This document shows positions 10,041 to 18,585 of a DNA stretch of 64,000 nucleotides, piece after piece; the first letter of the stretch is position 1; the number at the start of each line of letters is the position of its first letter. Below the pieces are notes generated by a model. It was not told the origin of the DNA, did not search any database, and worked only from the letters and a program-made list of their open reading frames with translations. Origin of the DNA: Lachnospiraceae bacterium (lineage in GTDB: Bacteria; Bacillota; Clostridia; Lachnospirales; Lachnospiraceae); the NCBI GenBank assembly GCA_017553505.1, contig JAFZLD010000025.1, positions 248,001-312,000 on the forward strand, read 5' to 3'. A program made the translations under genes and the position numbers.

Positions 10041-10546
10041 TAGTTCTCTCTTGTTATATTGAGTGTCTGAAGAACAGCTTCCTGCTTGTCCTCCATCACT
10101 TTTCTTTCTTCATCATTCATGTGGTCATACCCAAGCAAGTGTAATAAACTGTGGGTAATCAAAAATGCAATCTCCCGCTTAAAAGAATGTCCGTATTCTT
10201 CCGCCTGAGCATGAGCTCTTTCCAATGATATCATTATATCACCAAGTATAAGCTCTTTCGTATCGGGATCGAAATAATCTGCAGAACCCTCTTCAATGCC
10301 CTCAAAGTCCGCAGGGCTTTCAAAATCTATTGCAGGAAAAGACAAAACATCGGTAGCCTTGTCAATTTCCCTAAATTCACGGTTAATCTCTTTAATTGAG
10401 GCATCATCCGTAAAGGTCACATTTAATGTTACGTCTTTAAACGGAACCGATTCGATTTCAAGTACCTTCTCCGTTAATGCCTTAATGAGTTCATCAATAT
10501 TGAATTCAAACTTCTCTTCTGTTTCATTCTCAACGTAAAAAGTCAT
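10040..10546 (-). CDS. ybeY: Endoribonuclease YbeY, 16S rRNA maturation factor
   Basis: A metal-dependent RNase needed for 16S rRNA 3'-end maturation and ribosome quality control. The 168-residue length is normal. The zinc-binding H-x3-H-x5-H motif is seen as HSLLHLLGYDH, preceded by GDIMISLERAHAQAEEYGHS. It lies in the conserved firmicute phoH-pgpH-ybeY order, and its start overlaps the 3' end of the PgpH-like gene by 17 bases, which suggests coupled translation. Confidence 0.95.
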   Translation of the reverse strand: MTFYVENETEEKFEFNIDELIKALTEKVLEIESVPFKDVTLNVTFTDDASIKEINREFREIDKATDVLSFPAIDFESPADFEGIEEGSADYFDPDTKELILGDIMISLERAHAQAEEYGHSFKREIAFLITHSLLHLLGYDHMNDEERKVMEDKQEAVLQTLNITREN

Positions 10547-11720
10547 AATACAATGTTTCCTTAAGAAGTATCTCTTTGATAGTGTTGTAATCTTTAACGC
10601 TTATATCACATTCAGCCATATTTGACTTAAACATGTTCTTATCAATCAAGGTTTCGATTAATTCATTATAATCGACTTTAATCTTTTTGTCCTTCTTAAA
10701 CAGGCTCATTAAACTTGCAATAAGCTTGTCTGAGATATATACAATTCCTGCTTCCTTGGAAACAGGAGTGCCTTCATGCTCATAATACTCAAGCAAGAGC
10801 GCCGATGCTTCCGGCGGAAACTGATTGTCTTCAAGAAATTTAACAACGTCTTCCTGCTTGTATGAATATGCATACTTGATCCGATGGTAATAAGCACAGT
10901 TCTTGACATTATCAACGTCACAGCCTATAGCTCCCGCCATTCTCTCTGCAAGATATGCTGTATGTATGGATCTGAAATACTCATCTTTGGAATGAGCTTT
11001 CAAATCCGCCAGTGCTTTATACTCCTGGTCGTTAATCTCAAGGTACTTGTTACGATAACGATTGACTACGTATGTATTAAAGTATTTCAGTACAAAGAAC
11101 ATGACGATACAGTTAATTACCACGTTCGCAATAGGCATTACAAACTGCTCGGCAGACAGTTCTTCGTTCTTGTTAATGATAAATCCTGCGGTTTCAAGTA
11201 TAAACAAAACCAGATTGGATATGGCAATTGCAGGCACAACCTTAAAGCTCTTATCGATATCCTGGAACAAAACGGTAGCAATCATTACTGCCGTGAAATA
11301 AACGAAATACGTTACTATATCGCCGTCTTTAAGAAGAAACAGTGACAGGAAAATAAAGCCTGACATTGAATACAGAGCTATAAGTGTATTCGAAAAAAGC
11401 AACAATGCCACAGCAACACAAAGGAATACCCATCCTTCTTTGTCAATAAGAGGGAACAGGCCGGAAAGGACCAATCCCACACAATATACTAACAGGAATC
11501 TGTAAGGGTGCATCTCGTTGTCATAATCAAGCTTTTTAAAAGCAAAAGAATAATGACATAAAAGAATTTGTCCCAAAGAAAAAAACACACCAAAAACACC
11601 GTTTCGAAGTATCTCTCCCACTGATTTATCGTATATAAACGATACAGCGACAATCAATACTATCGTAGCGATGAACATTGAAAAACTTGTGATTAAAAAC
11701 TTGTTTCTGGTGCTTTTCAA
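10530..11720 (-). CDS. PgpH-like 7TM protein with degenerate HD domain
   Basis: A 396-residue protein with seven or eight hydrophobic segments in the first ~220 residues and a soluble C-terminal domain. It occupies the phoH-ybeY slot that in other Firmicutes holds PgpH (YqfF), a c-di-AMP phosphodiesterase with an extracellular 7TMR-HD domain, 7TM segment and cytoplasmic HD domain. The C-terminal part aligns with the PgpH HD domain in order: H253-TAYLAERMAGAIG, AYYHRIKY where PgpH-type proteins have YYHDIGK, then EASALLLEYYEHEGTP and KEAGIVYISDKLIAS. The HD pair reads H279-R280, so the metal-binding Asp is gone. The large extracellular domain is also missing. Catalysis is therefore doubtful; a sensory or structural role is inference. 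Confidence 0.72.
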   Translation of the reverse strand: MKSTRNKFLITSFSMFIATIVLIVAVSFIYDKSVGEILRNGVFGVFFSLGQILLCHYSFAFKKLDYDNEMHPYRFLLVYCVGLVLSGLFPLIDKEGWVFLCVAVALLLFSNTLIALYSMSGFIFLSLFLLKDGDIVTYFVYFTAVMIATVLFQDIDKSFKVVPAIAISNLVLFILETAGFIINKNEELSAEQFVMPIANVVINCIVMFFVLKYFNTYVVNRYRNKYLEINDQEYKALADLKAHSKDEYFRSIHTAYLAERMAGAIGCDVDNVKNCAYYHRIKYAYSYKQEDVVKFLEDNQFPPEASALLLEYYEHEGTPVSKEAGIVYISDKLIASLMSLFKKDKKIKVDYNELIETLIDKNMFKSNMAECDISVKDYNTIKEILLKETLYYDFLR

Positions 11721-11726
11721 AGTAAT

Positions 11727-12704
11727 TTATTTCCTTTGATTTTTGTTCTTTCTTGAAATCTTCTCTTCGTAAGTCTCGTATGCCTTAACAATCTTCTGAA
11801 CAAGAGGATGTCTTACTACGTCCTTACTGGTAAGGTTACAAACAGCGATCCCGTCAATCTTATTAAGAATCTTAATGGCAACATCAAGGCCGCTGGTAAC
11901 GTCCTTGGGAAGGTCTTTCTGAGTGGAGTCACCGGTAATTACAACCTTAGAACCAAAGCCGATACGTGTCAAAAACATCTTCATCTGGGCAGGTGTAGTG
12001 TTCTGAGCTTCGTCTAAGATAATGTAAGCATCATCGAGTGTACGACCGCGCATATAAGCAAGCGGAGCGACTTCGATTAAGCCCTTCTCCATATTCTTCT
12101 GAAAGCCTTCGGCACCCATAATCTGATACAAAGCATCATAAAGGGGTCTTAAGTAGGGATCTACCTTACTCTGTAAATCACCCGGCAAAAAGCCGAGCTT
12201 TTCACCTGCTTCGATAGCAGGTCTGGTAAGGATAATCTTATTAACCTCATTGTTCTTAAAAGCTGTAATCGCCAGCGCCATCGCAAGGTAAGTCTTACCT
12301 GTACCTGCGGGACCGATTCCGAATACTACCATGTTTTTCTTCATGGCTTCAACGTATTCTTTCTGTCCTAAGGTCTTGGGCTTAATAGGCTTACCGCTTA
12401 CGGTGTGGCAAATTACCTCTTTGTCAAGCACGGTTATATCCTCGCCGTTATTTTCCTTGGCAAGGGTAAGTGCGTAGTCTACTTTTTGCTCTTCCAAATC
12501 GTCTTCCTTTCCGACAGAAGTAATAATCTGTCGCATAAGCGAAGCAGCGCTCGAAACATCGCTTTCTTCACCCGATATCTTAAGCGCACCGTTTCTGTTA
12601 ACGATAGAAACATTTAGTTCTTTCTCAATTTTCTCAAGATATTTGTCGTTTTGTCCGAAAAGAGTTCTCAACTCTTCACCGGTAAAATCAATCGTACGTT
12701 CCAT
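11727..12704 (-). CDS. phoH: PhoH-family P-loop ATPase
   Basis: A 325-residue cytoplasmic ATPase. Walker A is FGIGPAGTGKTYLAMALAI and Walker B is DDAYIILDEAQNTTPAQMK, both hallmarks of PhoH. An N-terminal KH-like nucleic-acid-binding segment precedes the ATPase core. Family members are linked to RNA metabolism and ribosome assembly, which agrees with the rlmH and ybeY neighbours. The gene lies five bases after rlmH and six bases before the PgpH-like gene. Confidence 0.93.
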   Translation of the reverse strand: MERTIDFTGEELRTLFGQNDKYLEKIEKELNVSIVNRNGALKISGEESDVSSAASLMRQIITSVGKEDDLEEQKVDYALTLAKENNGEDITVLDKEVICHTVSGKPIKPKTLGQKEYVEAMKKNMVVFGIGPAGTGKTYLAMALAITAFKNNEVNKIILTRPAIEAGEKLGFLPGDLQSKVDPYLRPLYDALYQIMGAEGFQKNMEKGLIEVAPLAYMRGRTLDDAYIILDEAQNTTPAQMKMFLTRIGFGSKVVITGDSTQKDLPKDVTSGLDVAIKILNKIDGIAVCNLTSKDVVRHPLVQKIVKAYETYEEKISRKNKNQRK

Positions 12705-12709
12705 AAATT

Positions 12710-13189
12710 TTATTTGTGGTAGGGCTCATTAGCATTAATCTTGAAAGCCCTGTATATTTGTTCAAGTAAAATAACACGCATTAACTGGTGAGGAAAAGTC
12801 ATATCCGAAAAGCTTATGGAAAGAGAAGCATCCCTTTTAATAGACGCATCAATTCCGAGAGAGCCGCCGATTACAAAAGCAATCGAGCTTACTCCCGAGA
12901 TAAAAAGATTATTAAGCTTGTCAGCCAAGCCTTCGCTTGAAAACTTCTTACCCTCTATAGCAAGTGTAACAAGATAATCTGAGTCTTTCAACTTGCATCT
13001 GATGCGTTCGCCTTCGCGGGCAAGAATTATATCTCTTTCCGTATCGGAGCATTTATCGGGCGTCTTCTCATCCTGAACTTCACAGATTTCAACATTCGCA
13101 TAACGCGAAAGACGCTTAGCATATTCGTCTATGGCGTCTCTGTAAAATTTCTCTTTAATCTTTCCAACACAAATAATCTTAATCTTCAT
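12710..13189 (-). CDS. rlmH: 23S rRNA (pseudouridine-1915-N3)-methyltransferase RlmH
   Basis: RlmH is a SPOUT-fold methyltransferase that methylates pseudouridine 1915 in helix 69 of 23S rRNA. The 159-residue length and the sequence marks are typical: MKIKIICVGKIKEKFYRDAI at the start, the SAM-binding knot IAFVIGGSLGID, and the C-terminal FPHQLMRVILLEQIYRAFKI with the ending NEPYHK. Its start lies 11 bases inside the 3' end of the preceding zinc-ribbon gene, so translation is probably coupled. Confidence 0.96.
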   Translation of the reverse strand: MKIKIICVGKIKEKFYRDAIDEYAKRLSRYANVEICEVQDEKTPDKCSDTERDIILAREGERIRCKLKDSDYLVTLAIEGKKFSSEGLADKLNNLFISGVSSIAFVIGGSLGIDASIKRDASLSISFSDMTFPHQLMRVILLEQIYRAFKINANEPYHK

Positions 13190-13874
13190 CCAGTATATCG
13201 CCTGCGTAGCGGTCTGTTACAAAGTATGCAAGTCCGGGTTCAAGATCTTCAAACTGTTCTTCTATATCGTTTACAATTTGGTCGTTAAGCTTAATGTATT
13301 CAGTCTCAAAGTTCTCAGACTCTTCGGGAACCTTATAGTCGCCTGCATTCTTCTTGGTCTTAATAAATTCGACAATTTTGGCTATGGTTTCTTTTTCTTT
13401 TAAGGCTTCGGGTTTAAGCTTGGATGCCTTGAAGAAAGAAAGGATACCGCATGCCAGGAAAATAAAGAACAAAGCTCCCATTACCGCATTGGTAAGTGTA
13501 GTACCCGCTATGGGAAGCGAAATAAGCTTTAATGCGTTAAGCACAACAAAAGCAAGTCCCAGAACTCCTACGAGAGTAAGTGAAACCGCACCCGACTTGT
13601 GCTCGGTATATGCTTCTTCTTTGGACTTATACTTGGGAATAAGAGCGGCTTTTCTCATGTTTTCAATCATGTCTTCGCGCTCACTCTCATCCATATCCGA
13701 AAAATAAGCTCCCAACGCATCTTCTACGTTGTCACCTTCTTCTTTAAATTCTTCGCTGAAATCAAATTCTTCTTCGGCAGTGTCTTCAAGACTGTCAACA
13801 AGAGCTGTCTTACAGTCGGGACATACCTTTATACCTTCAACATATTCAAGCTTACAATTGGGACACCAGGGCAT
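13179..13874 (-). CDS. Zinc-ribbon membrane protein, function unknown
   Basis: A 231-residue protein. It starts with a zinc ribbon (CPNC at residues 4-7 and CPDC at about 18-21), followed by a long acidic stretch, then two hydrophobic segments (about residues 90-115 and 122-145) and an acidic cytoplasmic-type tail. The strong AAGGAGAT site supports the ATG at 13874. I do not recognise a characterised family. It is the first gene after the hairpin that follows nfnB and may head the rlmH-phoH-ybeY-mutSL run. Confidence 0.75.
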   Translation of the reverse strand: MPWCPNCKLEYVEGIKVCPDCKTALVDSLEDTAEEEFDFSEEFKEEGDNVEDALGAYFSDMDESEREDMIENMRKAALIPKYKSKEEAYTEHKSGAVSLTLVGVLGLAFVVLNALKLISLPIAGTTLTNAVMGALFFIFLACGILSFFKASKLKPEALKEKETIAKIVEFIKTKKNAGDYKVPEESENFETEYIKLNDQIVNDIEEQFEDLEPGLAYFVTDRYAGDILDED

Positions 13875-13897
13875 GTTCTTATCTCCTTAATAAACCA

Positions 13898-13927
13898 TAT
13901 ACAAGGAGCCTTGCAGCTCCTTGTATA
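13898..13927 (-). terminator. Perfect 12-bp hairpin after nfnB, possible terminator
   Basis: TATACAAGGAGC and GCTCCTTGTATA form a perfect 12-bp stem around a six-base loop in the 60-base gap between nfnB and the zinc-ribbon gene. The minus-strand sequence after the stem is only mildly T-rich (TGGTTTATT), so it is a poor intrinsic terminator and may instead be an mRNA-processing or stabilising hairpin. Part of the stem is an AAGGAG sequence. Confidence 0.5.
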
Positions 13928-13934
13928 AATAATC

Positions 13935-15323
13935 TTAGCGTAATCCTCTTAAGTATTCGTCGATACCCTTGGCCGCGTTCTTACCTGCACCCATCGCAAG
14001 GATAACGGTAGCTGCGCCTGTTACGGCATCACCTCCGGCATATACACCGGTCTTGGAAGTCTTACCGAATTCTTCTTCGGCTACGATACATTTTCTCTTG
14101 TTAATCTCAAGACCCTTTGTGGTAGATGAAATAAGGGGGTTGGGGCTTGTTCCGAGAGACATGATAACTGCATCAACTTCAATGTCGAATTCGGAACCGG
14201 GTACTTCTATGGGTGAACATCTGCCTGACTCGTCGGGCTCACCAAGTTCCATGCGGATACATTTAATACCGTTTACCCAACCGTTTTCATCGGTAAGGAT
14301 TTCAACGGGGTTTGTAAGAAGGTTAAAGATGATACCTTCTTCCTTGGCATGATGAACTTCTTCAACTCTGGCGGGGAGTTCTTCTTCACTTCTTCTGTAT
14401 ACTACGTGAACTTCAGCACCAAGTCTTAAAGCTGTTCTTGCTGCGTCCATTGCTACGTTACCACCACCTACGACAGCGACTTTCTTGGCACGCATGATAG
14501 GTGTTGTGGATGTCTCATCAAAAGCCTTCATGAGGTTGCTTCTGGTAAGGTATTCATTGGCTGAGAATACACCGTTGGCGTTCTCACCGGGAATACCCAT
14601 GAACTTGGGAAGTCCTGCGCCTGAACCGATGAATACTGCATCGAAACCTTCGTCGGTTAAAAGTTCATCAACTGTAATAGACTTACCTACTACTACGTTA
14701 GTCTCAATCTTAACGCCGAGTGACTTAACGTTCTCGATTTCCTTGGCAACAACTTTCTCCTTGGGGAGACGGAACTCGGGAATACCGTATACAAGTACAC
14801 CGCCGGGCTGATGAAGTGCTTCGAAAATGGTTACATCGTAACCCATCTTGGCAAGGTCGCCTGCACAGGTAAGACCTGCGGGGCCGGAACCGATAACGGC
14901 TACTTTCTGACCCTTCTTCTCGGTAGCGCCTGTAGGCTTAACACCGTTCTGAGAAGCATAGTCTGCAACAAATCTTTCAAGTTTACCTATGGAAATAGGC
15001 TCACCCTTGATACCTCTTATGCATTTTCCTTCACACTGGCTCTCCTGAGGACATACACGTCCGCAGACAGCGGGAAGTGCGGAAGATTCGCTGATGATTT
15101 CGTAAGCTTTGTTGAAATCACCGTTCTTAACCTGCTCGATGAATCCGGGAATGTTGATTGCAACGGGGCAGCCCTTCATACACTGAGCGTTTTTACAGTT
15201 AATGCAGCGGGAAGCCTCTTCCATTGCTTCTTCGCTGTTGTATCCTAAACATACTTCTTCAAAATTCGTGGCACGAACCTTGGGATCCTGCTCACGAACG
15301 GGAACTTTCTTCATTACGTCCAT
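13935..15323 (-). CDS. nfnB: NADH-dependent reduced ferredoxin:NADP+ oxidoreductase, large subunit NfnB (GltD-like)
   Basis: 462 residues, GltD-like. The N-terminus carries the cysteine sets for two [4Fe-4S] clusters (CINCKNAQCMKGCP, then CGRVCPQESQCEGKC). An FAD Rossmann motif (GSGPAGLTCAGDLAKMGYD) and an NADP(H)-binding motif (AVVGGGNVAMDAARTALRLG followed by VVYRRS) come next. By itself it would be called the glutamate synthase small subunit. Its partner, 24 bases upstream, is an NfnA-type FAD/[2Fe-2S] protein rather than a GltB large subunit. That pairing is the NfnAB enzyme, which couples NADPH to ferredoxin and NAD+ by flavin-based bifurcation. The enzyme is cytoplasmic and reversible. 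Confidence 0.88.
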   Translation of the reverse strand: MDVMKKVPVREQDPKVRATNFEEVCLGYNSEEAMEEASRCINCKNAQCMKGCPVAINIPGFIEQVKNGDFNKAYEIISESSALPAVCGRVCPQESQCEGKCIRGIKGEPISIGKLERFVADYASQNGVKPTGATEKKGQKVAVIGSGPAGLTCAGDLAKMGYDVTIFEALHQPGGVLVYGIPEFRLPKEKVVAKEIENVKSLGVKIETNVVVGKSITVDELLTDEGFDAVFIGSGAGLPKFMGIPGENANGVFSANEYLTRSNLMKAFDETSTTPIMRAKKVAVVGGGNVAMDAARTALRLGAEVHVVYRRSEEELPARVEEVHHAKEEGIIFNLLTNPVEILTDENGWVNGIKCIRMELGEPDESGRCSPIEVPGSEFDIEVDAVIMSLGTSPNPLISSTTKGLEINKRKCIVAEEEFGKTSKTGVYAGGDAVTGAATVILAMGAGKNAAKGIDEYLRGLR

Positions 15324-15347
15324 GACTGATTCTCCTATATATGTGTA

Positions 15348-16226
15348 TTAGTTGCAGTTACCGCAGCCGCCGTGATGAGTAGCGCCTTCTTTGGCCGCAA
15401 GGAATGCACGTCCTTCAGCGGTCTTGTAAAGGGTCTGACGCTTCATGGCTTCGTCGAAGTTAACGAGGTGACCGTCAAATTCGGGGCCGTCAACACAAGC
15501 GAATTTAACTTTATCGCCGACAGTAACTCGGCAAGCACCGCACATACCTGTACCGTCAACCATGATGGGGTTAAGGGATACAACTGTGGGGATGTTAAGT
15601 TCTTTGGTAAGCTTGCAGACAAACTTCATCATAATCATGGGACCGATTGCAACGCATACATCGTAATGCTTGCCTTCAGCCACAAGGTCTTCGATGGTCT
15701 TGGTAACCATACCGCTTCTGCCGTATGAACCATCGTCTGTAGTAATGTAAAGGTTACCTGCTTCTGCTTCCATTTCTTTTTCAAGGATGAGCAGGTCTTT
15801 GGTCTTGGCGCCTACGATAACGTCGGCAAGAACACCGTTCTCTTTGAGCCATTTAACCTGAGGATATACGGGAGCTGTTCCGACACCGCCCGCAACGAAT
15901 AAAATGCTTTTCTTCTTAAGCTCGTCGAGAGGCTCGTTGCAAAATTCCGAAGGGCAACCCAAAGGTCCTACGAAATCATGGAAAGTATCTCCTGCTTTTA
16001 ACTCAGACATAAACTGAGTTCCCGCACCTACTATCTGGAACACGATTGTGATGGTGCCGTTCTTTCTGTCATAATCGCAAATTGTAAGAGGAATACGTTC
16101 ACTGTCCTCTTTGGTGCGCACGATAACAAACTGACCGGGTAAACAGGACTTAGCTACTCTCGGCGCCTTAACAACCATTAAATAAATATTGGTTGTAAGC
16201 TCTTCTGCTTTTAAAATCTGGTACAT
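15348..16226 (-). CDS. nfnA: NADH-dependent reduced ferredoxin:NADP+ oxidoreductase, small subunit NfnA
   Basis: A 292-residue ferredoxin-NADP reductase-like subunit. It has the FAD-binding motif RIPLTICDYD, the NAD-binding stretch FVAGGVGTAPVYPQVKWL, and a C-terminal [2Fe-2S] site MVDGTGMCGACRVTVGDKVK with a third Cys in FACVDGPEFD. The Asp-plus-three-Cys pattern (DGTGMCGACR...FAC) matches the unusual cluster ligation described for NfnA. The protein ends in a HHGGCGNCN tail. Relatives are often mislabelled as sulfide dehydrogenase or dihydroorotate dehydrogenase electron-transfer subunits; the adjacent nfnB settles the call. Confidence 0.88.
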   Translation of the reverse strand: MYQILKAEELTTNIYLMVVKAPRVAKSCLPGQFVIVRTKEDSERIPLTICDYDRKNGTITIVFQIVGAGTQFMSELKAGDTFHDFVGPLGCPSEFCNEPLDELKKKSILFVAGGVGTAPVYPQVKWLKENGVLADVIVGAKTKDLLILEKEMEAEAGNLYITTDDGSYGRSGMVTKTIEDLVAEGKHYDVCVAIGPMIMMKFVCKLTKELNIPTVVSLNPIMVDGTGMCGACRVTVGDKVKFACVDGPEFDGHLVNFDEAMKRQTLYKTAEGRAFLAAKEGATHHGGCGNCN

Positions 16227-16254
16227 GATATATTTCCCTTTCTTTGTATGATTC

Positions 16255-17703
16255 TTAAAAATCTATAAGCTTGTACTCTCCGTCACCTTCCGAGTTAACC
16301 TTATAAACTGAAAGATCGTTGACATTAACGGCATAAACGTTACTTGTATTGGTCCAGTTGCCGTCCGATTCCACATGATATTCTACAACAAAATAATACG
16401 TTCCGCGTCCCGAAATCGGATAAATTGCAGAATACATATATTTAAATTCACCCTGAACACCGGGCTTAAGCTCTGAATCGGGCAAAAGAATGCCTTTCTC
16501 TCTTAACACATTTCCTAAATGTGAAACCGCTTCTGCCGGTGTGTAATTGGCACTGAGCCGGAATGTGTATTCACGCTCAATAACCGAACTCTGCGTTCCG
16601 TCGGGTGCATAACATACAAACTTGAATGTAGTGGTTCCCTCGGGCATGGGAATAGGTGCCACATAACGCTTTGAATCCTTGTCAGGCTCTGAGCCGTCTG
16701 TAGTGTAATAAAGCGTATATAACACGGGTACGTCAGCCTCAATCAAAGTAGCCTGGTCGTATTCGCCCGAATCTGTAAGTATGGTGGGTTCAAAGACAAA
16801 ATCTTTGTCAATCAAATATGTTTTGGATACGGGAGCACTCTTAACTCCGTAACCGTTAACAAAAATAGCTGTAACGTTATAACTTCCCATTTCAAGGAAG
16901 ATGGGGGTTTCGAACAATGTCGAACCGGTTGTGGGCGTGGAACCGTCCAATGTGTAATAAATATGGCCGTCACCCTTGGCTGAAATCTTAAGAAGAACAG
17001 CGTCCTCATATGTACCTTCAGCCACATTGAATTCAGGCTCGTAAACCGCATAATCTCTGTATGCGGATAAAATAGCATTATTATCACAGTTTTCAAGAAG
17101 TTTGGCTATGTCTTCGTAATCTTCACTGTCAAGGTATATTGAAATCAGTTTTCTATAAGCGTTTTCTTTGTCGATGGCGTTAAAAGCACCTTGCGTGACT
17201 TCCTGAAGGGTATAGATGCAATCGTTCTCTCTTCCGAGGCTGTTGTAATGCTCGGCAATCTGCATAAGAACTGTTGCATCGGGCTTAATCTTATATGCTG
17301 CTTCAAGTGCCGATATAGCATCAAGGAGCTTACCGGATTCTTCATATTCCTTGGCAAGTTCTATCTGGTGATCGAAACTTCCGTTGGCACTGATCTTACG
17401 TCCGATTATAACTGCTCCGATAACAAATACAAGAAGAACAAGCGCAGTAACAACATACAATACCTTGCCGCCCTTATTGGTGCCTGCAAGCATTGTAAAA
17501 ATGTTGGGATCTTCGTCATATTCCATGTCAAACTCTTCCGGGAATTCGTCATGGGCTATGCCGGATAACGTCTCTTTCATTTCTTTTTCGATTTCAACTT
17601 CGGTGTCGTAATCGATTTCAGGTACAATCTGAAGTTCTGCGCCGCAAGATTCACAGTATAACTTACCCTCGGGAATTGCAGCTCCGCAATTGGGACATTT
17701 CAT
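16255..17703 (-). CDS. Zinc-ribbon, single-TM protein with TPR-like and two chitobiase-C-terminal-like domains
   Basis: 482 residues in four parts. Residues 1-25 form a zinc ribbon (CPNCGAAIPEGKLYCESCGA). An acidic stretch follows, then one transmembrane helix (about residues 80-105). After it comes a TPR-like helical segment (residues ~115-210), then two tandem CHB_HEX_C-type beta modules marked by YYTLDGSTPTTGS and YYTTDGSEPDKDS, and a C-terminal domain of about 90 residues. The ribbon would be cytoplasmic and the rest outside. The function is unknown; a surface or envelope role is inferred from the topology. It lies between folD and nfnA with short gaps, probably in the same transcript. 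Confidence 0.75.
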   Translation of the reverse strand: MKCPNCGAAIPEGKLYCESCGAELQIVPEIDYDTEVEIEKEMKETLSGIAHDEFPEEFDMEYDEDPNIFTMLAGTNKGGKVLYVVTALVLLVFVIGAVIIGRKISANGSFDHQIELAKEYEESGKLLDAISALEAAYKIKPDATVLMQIAEHYNSLGRENDCIYTLQEVTQGAFNAIDKENAYRKLISIYLDSEDYEDIAKLLENCDNNAILSAYRDYAVYEPEFNVAEGTYEDAVLLKISAKGDGHIYYTLDGSTPTTGSTLFETPIFLEMGSYNVTAIFVNGYGVKSAPVSKTYLIDKDFVFEPTILTDSGEYDQATLIEADVPVLYTLYYTTDGSEPDKDSKRYVAPIPMPEGTTTFKFVCYAPDGTQSSVIEREYTFRLSANYTPAEAVSHLGNVLREKGILLPDSELKPGVQGEFKYMYSAIYPISGRGTYYFVVEYHVESDGNWTNTSNVYAVNVNDLSVYKVNSEGDGEYKLIDF

Positions 17704-17723
17704 AACTTAATCAACCCTCTTTT

Positions 17724-18560
17724 TTATCGTTCCATAGCCTCTACGCAATTGTTCATAAGCATTGCAATTGTCATAGGTCCGACTCCTCCGGGAACCGGAG
17801 TAATCTTGGAAACCATATCTTTAACATCATCAAAATCTACGTCTCCGCACATTTTGTTATTCTCATCCCGATGGATGCCTACGTCGATTACTACGGCACC
17901 TTCCTTGACATACTCGGAATTAATCATTCGAGGCTTGCCCACCGCAGCAATAAGGATGTCAGCACCTTTACATATCTCTTTAAGATTCTGAGTCTTGGAG
18001 TGGCAAATCGTCACCGTAGCGTTCTCTCTAAGCATAAGAAGCGCCATGGGCTTGCCAACTATGTTACTGCGGCCGATTACCACGCAGTGCTTGCCGGCGA
18101 TTTCAACGTTGCTTCTCTTAAGAAGCTGAATAACTCCGGCGGGAGTGCATGAAACAAATCCTCTGTTGCCTACACACAAAGCTCCGACGTTTTCAACGTG
18201 GAATCCGTCCACGTCTTTCCGAGGCGAAATTGCCTTAATAATCTTATCCTCGTCAATGTGCTTGGGAACGGGAAGCTGAACCAGAATACCGATTATCTCG
18301 GGCTTATTGTTGAGTTCATCGATAATGGTTAAAAGTTCTGCCTCGGATGTATTCTCACTGAGTTCGTAAGATACAGAGCCGATACCTATGTATTCACAAG
18401 CTTTCTTTTTGTTCTTAACGTAAATGGATGAAGCGGGATCGTTGCCTACCTGAATAACAGCAAGTGAGCCGTCGTGTCCGTGCTTCTTAAGCTCTGCAAC
18501 ACGGGCTTTGAGTTCATCCTTGATAGTCTGTGAAATAAGTTTGCCGTCGATTAATTCCAT
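17724..18560 (-). CDS. folD: Bifunctional methylene-THF dehydrogenase/methenyl-THF cyclohydrolase FolD
   Basis: FolD interconverts 5,10-methylene-, 5,10-methenyl- and 10-formyl-THF using NADP(H). The 278-residue length is normal. Visible marks are the catalytic-lysine helix SIYVKNKKKACEYIG, the substrate motif ILVQLPVPKHID, the dinucleotide site VVIGRSNIVGKPMA, and the C-terminal TPVPGGVGPMTIAML. A strong AGGAGGG site supports the ATG at 18560. It follows fhs by 25 bases; Fhs produces the 10-formyl-THF that FolD reduces. Confidence 0.96.
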   Translation of the reverse strand: MELIDGKLISQTIKDELKARVAELKKHGHDGSLAVIQVGNDPASSIYVKNKKKACEYIGIGSVSYELSENTSEAELLTIIDELNNKPEIIGILVQLPVPKHIDEDKIIKAISPRKDVDGFHVENVGALCVGNRGFVSCTPAGVIQLLKRSNVEIAGKHCVVIGRSNIVGKPMALLMLRENATVTICHSKTQNLKEICKGADILIAAVGKPRMINSEYVKEGAVVIDVGIHRDENNKMCGDVDFDDVKDMVSKITPVPGGVGPMTIAMLMNNCVEAMER

Positions 18561-18585
18561 AACGCCCTCCTGATAGGTTTATGGC

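Noticed and set aside
13935-15323. Call as glutamate synthase small subunit (gltD)
   Set aside because: No gltB is adjacent, and the directly preceding gene is an NfnA-type subunit, so NfnB is the better call.
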